Shown piece after piece: positions 1 to 9,500 of a stretch of 64,000 nucleotides of DNA. The number at the start of each line of letters is the position of its first letter. Positions within the stretch are counted from its first letter, which is position 1. The stretch is from Brevipalpus yothersi. Its lineage: Eukaryota; Arthropoda; Arachnida; Trombidiformes; Tenuipalpidae. The translations under genes and the position numbers were made by a program. The stretch lies in contig QZCP01000173.1 of assembly GCA_003956705.1 (NCBI GenBank), forward strand, positions 24,922-88,921. Reading direction: 5' to 3'. A model generated the notes under the pieces. That model searched no databases, was not told the DNA's origin, and worked only from the letters and a program-made list of their open reading frames with translations.

Positions 1-486
1 CATCCCACAACATCCTCACCCATTTTTTTCCTTTTTTCCAATCTTACCTGTTCATATATTCACAAATCAGTGGCCGCCAACTATGTATATATATATACTG
101 TATAGCACTTGAGGCTAGGCCAACCCGGAACTGGTCATCCTCTCTTCATCACAAATTCTGACTAGTGGACCTTCCTCATTTTGTTTTCCTCTGCCTCATA
201 TTATTATTACTATAATTCTTATTATTATCTCCATCTTTATGCGCTCCTAGATAGTGTATCTAGTCATCTGATTTTACTGGAAAATTTTTTCTCCTCCACA
301 TTCATAATCATGAGGCCAATTGATTGGATCGAATGCTCTCCATCTTTGTGGCCACTTCCATTTGTTCAGCTTGTCATTACCTTTTATCAACATTTCCTCA
401 TCTTCATTCCTTTTGTCCATAGCTTTTTTGCATCCTTTTTTATCTTTCTTTCCTCTTCATCATCTGCCCCATCTTACCTCTCAATC

Positions 487-490
<4 letters not shown>
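1..490. other. Non-coding pyrimidine-rich flank
   Basis: No supportable gene is seen. The plus strand is rich in C and T (many TTTCCT and CATC runs) and grades into a (CT)n tract. Open frames here consist of low-complexity Leu/Ser/Phe strings and continue through the assembly gap, so they are not evidence of coding. Confidence 0.6.

Positions 491-549
<59 letters not shown>
491..549. repeat. (CT)n microsatellite, left of gap
   Basis: An uninterrupted CT dinucleotide run of 59 bases stops at the first N of the assembly gap. The same run resumes on the other side, so the gap probably lies inside or beside one long CT tract. Confidence 0.95.
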
Positions 550-1122
550 NNNNNNNNNNNNNNNNNNNNNNNNNNNNNNNNNNNNNNNNNNNNNNNNNNN
601 NNNNNNNNNNNNNNNNNNNNNNNNNNNNNNNNNNNNNNNNNNNNNNNNNNNNNNNNNNNNNNNNNNNNNNNNNNNNNNNNNNNNNNNNNNNNNNNNNNNN
701 NNNNNNNNNNNNNNNNNNNNNNNNNNNNNNNNNNNNNNNNNNNNNNNNNNNNNNNNNNNNNNNNNNNNNNNNNNNNNNNNNNNNNNNNNNNNNNNNNNNN
801 NNNNNNNNNNNNNNNNNNNNNNNNNNNNNNNNNNNNNNNNNNNNNNNNNNNNNNNNNNNNNNNNNNNNNNNNNNNNNNNNNNNNNNNNNNNNNNNNNNNN
901 NNNNNNNNNNNNNNNNNNNNNNNNNNNNNNNNNNNNNNNNNNNNNNNNNNNNNNNNNNNNNNNNNNNNNNNNNNNNNNNNNNNNNNNNNNNNNNNNNNNN
1001 NNNNNNNNNNNNNNNNNNNNNNNNNNNNNNNNNNNNNNNNNNNNNNNNNNNNNNNNNNNNNNNNNNNNNNNNNNNNNNNNNNNNNNNNNNNNNNNNNNNN
1101 NNNNNNNNNNNNNNNNNNNNNN
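550..1122. other. Assembly gap (573 N)
   Basis: All 573 bases are N. Both edges are (CT)n, which suggests the assembler failed in a long dinucleotide repeat. The true length and content are unknown, and any gene or exon here is invisible. Confidence 0.99.

Positions 1123-1182
<60 letters not shown>
1123..1182. repeat. (CT)n microsatellite, right of gap
   Basis: A 60-base CT run begins directly after the gap and is in the same orientation as the tract on the left side. Confidence 0.95.
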
Positions 1183-1185
<3 letters not shown>

Positions 1186-1530
1186 ATGATTGTACGCTTT
1201 TATACGATACATTCAAGTTCATTGGCGTCTCATTCATCATCCTCGTTCCATCAAACCATCTTTCACCAAGACTAGCATTCATCACATTCCACTTAATCTT
1301 AAGCTCAGCATCCGAAAATCTTTATTATTACATTCTTAGTTTCCGGTGAAAAAAGATGTTATAGTTGCAATCAAACAAAGTAGCTTGTGTGAAGATGAAT
1401 CATTTCGGAAGGAATAGTATTCTTTTAACTGGGCATTCGAAGGTGCATGTTTACAGTCACTATATGATGAATGAATCATATGAATCTTTCTCCAGATTTT
1501 CTGCCAAATCACTACTTTAACCAGTGATAT
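1183..1530. other. Unannotated flank up to retrotransposon
   Basis: This AT-rich stretch holds no conserved motif I recognise. It ends in the 4-base target sequence ATAT (1527-1530), which is repeated directly after the element at 11190-11193. It was therefore originally continuous with the sequence from 11194 onward. Confidence 0.6.
1527..1530. repeat. Target-site duplication, left
   Basis: ATAT lies directly before the left LTR and is matched by ATAT at 11190-11193. Duplications of 4-6 bp are usual for Ty3/gypsy integrases. Confidence 0.85.
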
Positions 1531-1834
1531 TGTGAAGAGAGCAAATGATGGTAGCACAAATCTTTTATTCGGTAGAACAAAATTGTAGTCTGATACAAGC
1601 TGTAGTCGGTTAGATCTAACAGTGGTCTCCGCAATCCCGGTGACCCAAATTTATACCTAGCTAGCGCGGAGACTGGTCAGTAAAGTTGGCCTATTTGGAA
1701 AATTTTCTGTTTTCTCACTAATGTTTTTTCCCTGCTTCCACGGTGCATACTTTTATTGCTCGTTTATTTTATTACTGTAGTCCTGGATCTCCGGACCTAC
1801 ATCTTGCTGGAGACCAGTTCAAACCGGTCTCACA
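1531..1834 (-). repeat. 3' LTR (in element orientation)
   Basis: This 304-base direct repeat appears identical to 10886-11189. It starts TGTGAAG and ends CTCACA on the plus strand, giving the usual TG...CA ends. On the minus strand it carries a TATAAAT box (about 1649-1656) and AATAAA hexamers (complement of 1752-1757, 1763-1768 and about 1563-1568) that could serve as polyadenylation signals. Confidence 0.95.
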
Positions 1835-1847
1835 TACCTCCCACCTA
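1835..1847 (-). other. Probable polypurine tract
   Basis: Read on the minus strand, a purine-rich block (TAGGTGGGAGGTA) abuts the start of the 3' LTR. This is where Ty3/gypsy elements place the plus-strand primer. It is interrupted by two T residues, so the exact primer is inferred. Confidence 0.6.
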
Positions 1848-1981
1848 CGGAGGCCGAAGTCTCTTTCGGCAAGGGTGACGAGAAAACGAGCATGAGCAAA
1901 TTGATTGACCACCACGTGGATCCAAGGGTTAGTCCTGTAGTCTGTCTTTTCTTGTTCTCCATTGTTGCTTAGGTCGGTTTG

Positions 1982-2668
1982 ATGGTGTTTGCTCTCCATA
2001 TAGACAGTGATCTTATTAGCCTCCAAGTATTAGAAAAATTATTTCGTTGTTCCATCATGAACTTTGTGTCCTCTCAAGAAATGGATGAATTAGATGATCT
2101 CAGTAATCGTTTCTCAGTTCAGTGCTCAACGGAGTCGAATGTCAGTGACTACTTTCCTGTTACAGGGGAAGCTCTTCATTGTCAGCCTTTTGTACGATCA
2201 TCTCGCACTCTGATAGAAGAGGTTGAGCCTGAAGAGTCTGGTTCGGAAGTTCAAGCTGGACAGTCGAGTTCTGTGGTTGAGCATCAGGAACCTGGTTATG
2301 TTGTGGAGACACGAGCGAAGGCAAAGTTGTATAAGAAAGGAAGCTACAAAGGTCATCAGTGGATTGGGAAGAAGATGGAAGAGACACCAGAGCATGGTTA
2401 TTGGGTCTCATTTTCATGGAATGTGCCAGATGAGGGTTATCTTCACTGTGCATTCTGTGATTTCCCAATGATCTTTGATGAACCCCGTCGCTGGACCAAT
2501 ATGAAGAAGCATGCTGCTCGTAAACATGCCACAAAGATACCAAATACCACTGGCATGACGACTGGAGAGAAACAGATATGGATTGAGCGTAGACGGGATG
2601 CTCAATTGAAGGCTTATCCGATTGTCCTTTGTGAAAAATTTGCTGATTCTAATGTATATGATGAATAA
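1982..2668 (+). CDS. Antisense ORF of the element: BED/C2H2-like zinc-finger protein
   Basis: This 228-residue frame runs opposite to the gag-pol-env ORF and lies between the env end and the 3' LTR. The N-terminal half is acidic and Ser-rich, the middle is basic, and a zinc-finger-like motif C-x2-C-x17-H-x4-H follows at about residues 156-182 (Cys in LHCAFC, His in KKHAARKH). Aromatic residues precede the first Cys, as in BED-type fingers of transposase-derived proteins. The C-terminal tail is basic and then acidic. An alternative start is the ATG at 2057. No splice sites are needed. Antisense or extra ORFs are known in some LTR elements, but I do not recognise this protein and claim no function beyond likely nucleic-acid or protein binding. 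It could be a captured host gene, an antisense regulator, or a chance ORF. The regular zinc ligands argue against chance. Confidence 0.6.
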   Translation: MVFALHIDSDLISLQVLEKLFRCSIMNFVSSQEMDELDDLSNRFSVQCSTESNVSDYFPVTGEALHCQPFVRSSRTLIEEVEPEESGSEVQAGQSSSVVEHQEPGYVVETRAKAKLYKKGSYKGHQWIGKKMEETPEHGYWVSFSWNVPDEGYLHCAFCDFPMIFDEPRRWTNMKKHAARKHATKIPNTTGMTTGEKQIWIERRRDAQLKAYPIVLCEKFADSNVYDE

Positions 2669-2889
2669 ATATGTATTTGTGCCGGGAAAACATTGGTTTC
2701 TGTGTTTGTCCAATTGCTTTCTTTGTCTTTTCGTGTGAGTAGTCGCGTATGTAAACTAATTCGGCTATGGTGTTAGTAGAAATGGATAGACAGAGTGAAT
2801 GTGTTGTGAATTGAGTAATGAATTTGGTATTTCACTATAAGAAGAATGTTTAGAGAGTGCAGAGCGGCCAAATAGGTACCAGGTGATAG

Positions 2890-3330
2890 ACTACACTCTA
2901 CATTTGCGATGGTGATGAGCACCCGGTAACCAGGACTGGGTACCCGGCAAGTGTGTTGGGTGAGTCTGAGTATGGTGAGTACCCGATGGTGTGGTGAGTA
3001 CCCGGTCACTGGTACCGAGCACCCAACGATTGCAGAAACAATTGATTACCTGCCGAGCACCCGGTATGTTGGTGAGTACCCGGTAACGTGTACCGAGCAC
3101 TCGACAACTACAGGAATAATCAGTAACCCGCCGAGTACCCGATATGGTGGTGAGTACCCGGTAAGGTGTACCGAGTACTCGGCAATCGTGGTGGGTTCTC
3201 GAAGGTGAAGTTGGTACTCGATACAGTGGTGAGCACCCAGTGACCGGTACTGAGCACTCAGTGACTACGATGGGTGCTGATGTTGAGGTGAGCACCCAGT
3301 AACCTCAACTGGGTACCCGGTGAGGGTTGA
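2890..3330. repeat. Tandem array with about 78-bp period and dyad units
   Basis: The core GTGAGTACCCGGT or a close variant begins at 2994, 3072, 3150, 3229 and 3288 (spacings 78, 78, 79 and 59), with degenerate copies before. Each good unit contains a small dyad of the form GTACCcGGT...GGTACcGAGCAC. The array lies between the stop codons of the convergent env (minus) and zinc-finger (plus) ORFs. The period is divisible by three, which explains why short frames stay open here on both strands; I do not regard those as genes. Possible roles are a protein-binding (insulator or enhancer) array, a bidirectional termination region, or inert satellite. Confidence 0.8.
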
Positions 3331-3518
3331 TGATAGGGTCTTGGTCACTATAAGTTACTGAGTATATCTCTCTCTGGTATGTGAGATAGCCGAATTCGTC
3401 TTAGTATTGCGTGCAATAGGGTTAGATAGTTTTCGAATGAGTAGATATGTTTTGTTATAAAAGAGAATGATAGCAAAAGGCTACTGTAGGCTATCATTGA
3501 AGGTGATGAATTGAACTA

Positions 3519-6500
3519 TTAATTAGTTGTAGTCTCTTGCCTGGTGATAGAGGAGAGACTATCGATGTTCAGCTTGGGTGGAGGAGGGAAGTCAGACCAG
3601 CGAACTCGTCGGTATCGTGTTTGCTCTGGTTTCGCTTTCGGCTTTGCACTCAGCTTAGAGTACACCACAAAGATGACCACTACAATGACAGTGCTGCTCA
3701 CTACAAGCACCCAGGATGAAATTTGGGTTTCCACTTGGGAGAACACAAATAGAATTTTTTGGCAATGCTGGTCAAGTTTACAATGTAGAGGATTTATGTC
3801 TCTTTCTCGGTGTTCGGTCTGGTTCAAGATATTTTCGAGTCCGAGCTCAATGAGCAAAGCTGAGGGGATGACTCTCCGTTTCCAGGCTGTGGAGAGCTTA
3901 TGTATTTTGTCTCTCACCACCACTAATCGTGCTTGGGTGAATGCTACTTTAGATGCATCGAATGTGTCTCTCTCCATACGTGTGTGCTGGGCAAACTTCA
4001 ACGTTTCTACTGGCCCACCTCTAGGGCACAATTCGGCTAGTGGATTCAAGAATTCACTGGCAAACTGTCGTTTACAGAATCTCCATTCTTTAGTTCCAGT
4101 GATGTTCGTGCAAGGATCTTCATAGCTGATTTCGAGTGCATAAATGCTGTTGGAAAAGCTCATCATTGCAAGACTACGCATTGGTAGACTGACTACAAGC
4201 ATGAGAGCAGCTAGGACGAAGAACTTCTTCGAAACCCCTCTTCCCGGTCTCTCTGGTATACATGTAGCAGCATCACTCGTTGAAGGCTCGTCTTTGAGTG
4301 CGATCTCTTCTGGCTGTAGTCTACTTGGTTTCTTAGATCGGAGTATAAAGAGGGCAACTACTGATATCACGATGAGGATGCCAATTGCCAGAAGAAGGAG
4401 GCTGGAGTCACTGGCGAAGTCTGTTGTTACCGGGATTGGAGTGTAGCCCCCCTGAAGCTGTCGGTTCTTTTCCCTAAGTGATCGAAGTACTCCAAGAAAG
4501 TCAACCTCATGTAACTCTGGCATCAGGTGGAAGTTTATCTTGTTTGAAATCGATGGCACGAAACGGACATCGGAGTGCAATTGATCTTTGTGCACTTCAT
4601 ACTTGTATTTGCCGATGGTGAACTGTTCATTTGCGTCGAGAGCGAATGGGTAGTCTGGACATGGAAGCATTCTATTGAAGACTGACATATTGAGTCCCGG
4701 GCAATAGATGTAGTTGTGCTGATCCAAGGGCTTGATTTGGATTACCTCAGACTGTTTGAGAACAGGGCGTATCTCACAATCATGTTCCTGCCAGTGTTCA
4801 TGTGTAACATTCCTTGGGTTAGGCTCGCATTCATTTGTCTCCGGTAGCACAAGAAAGTCTTCCTCTGAGCCTGGTCGATAAGCATGAACGGGAGTTACGC
4901 ATCCTGTGCGGTGATTGAAAACCACATATCCAGGGCCTGTATAGTCAAGACGGCAGAGTTCTTGGGTGGTCGCGTTATAATGGATGATTGAGAATGGGTC
5001 AGCTATCATGATTTCGGCTTCTTTGACCATCTTCCTAATGCTAAATTGAAACCTAACTCTTTTGTATTCCGCGTCATGATGGCACTGCATGGAGTAGGCG
5101 AGCTTGGATGGACAGGTTTCTGCACAGGGTAGAGTGATGTTGAACACATCAAATAGTAGGGGGCTGAGTCGTTTCTCCTTCCAACTTCTCGTGATTTCCC
5201 GCATTTGGTGACCAGTCAGCTCCAACCGGGCAACTAGAGACGAGAGCGAGTGCGTAGTCTGAGGGATGATTGCCTTCAATTTCTCCAGCCGGTCTTCATG
5301 CCGGATCAGTTGGTTCTCTACTTGTTTGAGTTGTTGGTCAAGATTATCGATCATACCTTTAAGGATTTCTTGGTTCTTGTTTAGTATGCCTAGCTCAACA
5401 ATCTGTTGGCTCAACCTTGCCTGTAGTCTCTTAACTTCTCCTGCATTCCTCGAAGAGGTAGCTAGGCTCACCGCACCGAGCCCGAGTGCAATTATTCCAC
5501 TAACTGCAATCACTCCAGCCGAAACAGCCGCAACTATGGCTCGTTCCGATCGGATGAGAGGCTTCGTATGCTCTCGCACATCAACACAGATTTCATTGAT
5601 CTGATCTAGAAAGGATTTTTCGTACGTTTCTCGGCACCACTTTGGGAACCAATCATACTTAAATTCGAAAAGGGCCATCATTTCTTCAATAACGGAGCAT
5701 GGTTCTTCATACTTTATCACGGCATCAACTTCAACCACTCCTTTGATGAGAGCCTTTGATGCGGGTCGCCATAAAACTGGGTTTACCCTCTGGAAAGCAG
5801 CGATAGTGAGAGGGAAAACGAGTACTAGGCATATGAGATAAGGTAAGAGCCCATAGGTTAGTCTCTGTGGTGGCTGTCTTGTCCGTTGGGATCGACGCAC
5901 TGGTGGGTCAGGAATGTCCTCTGGATCACTATCTTCACTAGCGCTGATCTCTACCTGCTCTATACCTTCTTGACTATCGTTGTCCGAGATCGAGAAATGA
6001 GGACTACCAGGAAGCTCATCTGACTCGGAAGCGACCATGCCCTCATCGTTGAACCATTCCAGAGATATTCGGCTCGATTCACTAGGCTCAGGCTCTTGAG
6101 TCGTGGGATGTTCATAAACCTCGGTACTCTCGTCTTCCATTGGACTCAAACTAGATTCTTCTGATACCGGCGCAGCTCTTGGCGTATACATCTTCAGGCG
6201 ACTGACGTGAACAATTTCGTGATGGTGTTTTGGATCTCCTTCCTTCTCAACTTTGTAAGTGTTCAGCCCCATACGTTCGAGGACCACGAAGACGCCGTCA
6301 TAGAAGTGTAGAAGCTTCTCAGCTCTTCCCACCTTTCGTCTGGGGGTGTACACGAGCACCTTATCTCCTGGTTCGAAAGTGAGAGGACGGTGCCTCTTGT
6401 CATAGTCTTTCTTATTGGCAGCTTGTCCCAGTGCGATGTTTTGCCTCGCGAGCTCTCTTTTAGTCTCTAACAGAGTATCCAAATGCTGCCCGTAGCTTTC

Positions 6501-9500
6501 GATGTCACCAAATCCAATGGATTTTGGATTCAAGGCTACCTCCATTGGGAGTGTAGGCTCATACCCGTGGAGTAAAAAGAATGGCGAGTATCTTGTTGTT
6601 GCTTGCTTGGAGCTATTGTAGGCGAAGACTACATAAGGGATCGCCTCATCCCAGTTGGCGTGCTGTTTGTTCACATACATAGATAGCATTGTGGCTAAGG
6701 TCTTATTGAAACGTTCAGTTAATCCATTGGTTGCAGGGTGGTAGGCAGTTGTTCGCACATGTTTTGAGCCAATCAGGTCATAGATGGACTGAATAAAACT
6801 GCTCTGGAAGCATTTGCCTTGATCAGTTAGCACTTTTTTGGGAGCTCCATATCGACACACAATTTGTTCACAAAAGAACTTGGCTACCTCCTGGCTAGTG
6901 CCATTTGGTAGGGCCTTGCATTCAACCCAACGTGTTAAATAGTCAGTTGCCACGATGATGTTTCGATTTTCCTTTGTGGACTTGGGAAAAGGTCCCAGCA
7001 AGTCCATTCCAATCATCTCGAAAGGGCCACCAGTTTCTATCGGACAGAGCAGCCCAGGCTGTGGCTTTGTCTCTACCTTCCTTGTTTGGCACTGTTTACA
7101 TGATAATACATATGTTCGTGTGTCATTCACCAGTGTAGGCCACCAGAAACGGCCTCTGACTTTCTCCAGAGTTTTTGATGCTCCTAGGTGTCCAGCTGTT
7201 GGATCGTCATGGCATGAGAAAAGGACCTCTTCTGTCAGGATATTCGGGATGCAAGGAACTAAGTGTGGGCCTGACTCCAAATACACCAGGCGGAACAGAA
7301 CCTCGTTCTCGATGGTGAATGTGTCAACATTCATCTCCTGATGTTCTTCTGGGGCTAACAAAGCCCTAATTATTCGATTCAGATACGGATCTCTGCGTTG
7401 CTGCTTGGCCAACATAGATCCCACTTTGACATGGTTTACCGCCGGAAGGGTGGTAAGCTCGGTGACATCATTAACCGGAAATCTAGAAAGGCAATCGGCG
7501 ACTACGTTACTCTTGCCGGACCGATAGACTACTTCGAAGTCAAACTGTTGAAGAGCCAGAGACCAGCGCAGTAATCGATCAGGGAGATCCTTCTTTTCTT
7601 TCATCCAGCATAGGGCCTTGTGGTCCGTAAAGATGGTGAATTTTATCCCTGAGAGAAAGTGGCGCAGCTTCTGCAAGGCCCATACGATAGCAAGTGCTTC
7701 TTGCTCGGTTGTAGAATAACGACGCTCGCATGGGGTGAGTAGTCGGCTTAGAAACCATACAGGGTGTAGCGAGTCTCCAACACGATGCATGAGAACTGCA
7801 CCAAGCCCAAGTCGTGATGCATCGCAGTGCAATTCAACTGGTAAGTAGTGATCGAAGTGAACGAGTACGGGGTCAGTGGAGAGAGCAGATTTTATGCGAT
7901 TGAAATGTAGTCGCTGTTCAATCCCCCAGTTGAATGGCACATCTTTCTTGGTGAGGCGGGTGAGAGGCTCCGCTAGAATGGAGAACTTAGGAATGAATTT
8001 TCGGTAGTACCCAGCTAGTCCGATGAAACTCTGTACGTCAACTACACTTTTGGGTGTAGGGAACTGTTGAATTGCCCTTATTTTATTTGGGTCGGTCTTG
8101 ATTCCTTTCTCGTCAACTATGTGACCCAGGAAAAGGAGTTCTCTCACTGCCCATTTGCATTTGCCGAATTTGATGGTGAAACCTGCGTTGGACAAGGCCG
8201 TTAGAACATGAATAAGCCTGGCGAGATGCTCATCGAAGGTTGAGCCGAAGACTACAATATCGTCTAGGTATACGAGACACTTGTTATATTTGAGTCCAGC
8301 TAGAACTACGTCCATGGTCCTCTGAAAAGTCGCTGGTGCGTTTGGGAGACCGAATGGCATTCGAACGTATTCGAACAATCCATAGGAACTGATAAAAGCG
8401 GTTTTAGGGACATCTCGTGGGTGTACAGGTATCTGCCAATAGCCAGAGTTTAGATCCAGAGTGGAGAAGTAGCTTGCTCCTTTCAGAGTAGAAAGTAAGT
8501 CATCGATGTTTGGTAGAGGATAAGCGTCTCGTTTGGTGACTACATTTATCTTTCTGAAGTCTATGCACATACGCCGTGAACCATCGCCTTTGTCCACTAG
8601 AACTATTGGACTAGCCCATGGCGAGTGTGAGGGCTGAATGACTCCTAGTCTCAGCATATCATCTATTTGATCGCGAATATTTTTCTGGTCAGGCTCCGAG
8701 TATTTGTAGGGCGGTCCACTCACTGGCTTACTATTTCCTGTCTCAATTTGGTGGTAAAACAGGTTACAGAAGCCCAATTTCTCGTTACCAGATAGAGAAA
8801 AACTCTGTTTGAAGCTTTCCAAACAGTACTGTAGTCGGTCAGCCTGTTCTTGAGATAAGGTTGGGGGTAGCTGGGCCTTGAAGAGCTCGCTTATACTGAT
8901 AGGGATCTGTGGGAGTAGAGTAGCAGATTGGGGCGTCAGGTCAGGAGTTCCAGCCTGCTCTTTACCGCTCTCTACTATCAGTCCATGACAGTCGGTGCTT
9001 GATGGAGATGTAGTTATACCAGCTGGCTCTATTGGGACACGGTGTTGCTCGGGGTGTTTCATCTTGAGGGAATTGACCGGGTTGTAGTCTGGGCAGCTAA
9101 TAGCCATAGTTTCCCAATCGATCTGGATTCTAGCCATGCGGTTGAAATTGTTTCCCAGTAGACAGTCATAATTGTCTGTATCGGCTACCAGCAACTTCGT
9201 CCAAAAGCACTTTGGCAGGCCGTCCAGGCAAACTGGCAAGATAACCTGACCTTTCACTTCAAGAGCATTACCAGTAACAGCCCTTATCTTTGGACCATCA
9301 TAGGGAGACATCTGTGTCAATGTTCCGAGGAATTTTGGAGAGACAATCGACACCGAAGATCCCGAGTCAATCATGAAGACAGCTGGTTTATTGTCAATAG
9401 AGCCATTGACAAAGATGAGGCCCTCAGTGGATCTCGTTTCTTCTCCCGAGAGACTACTAACCTCATGTTTCACATCAGCGGTTGCACTAGGATAGTTCAT

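Noticed and set aside
181..1285. Long open frames on both strands across the N gap
   Set aside because: They consist of unknown residues flanked by Leu-Ser or Arg-Glu repeats from a CT dinucleotide. They carry no coding signal.
1336..1557. Minus-strand frame of 73 codons at the left junction
   Set aside because: It crosses the LTR boundary at 1531, so it is a chance fusion of flank and transposon.
2891..3295. Frames of 134 and 85 codons on opposite strands
   Set aside because: They are open only because the 78-bp repeat is a multiple of three. The products are degenerate repeats without a fold I recognise.
2890..3330. CRISPR-like array
   Set aside because: The repeats are diverged tandem units without constant repeats and unique spacers, inside a eukaryotic retroelement.
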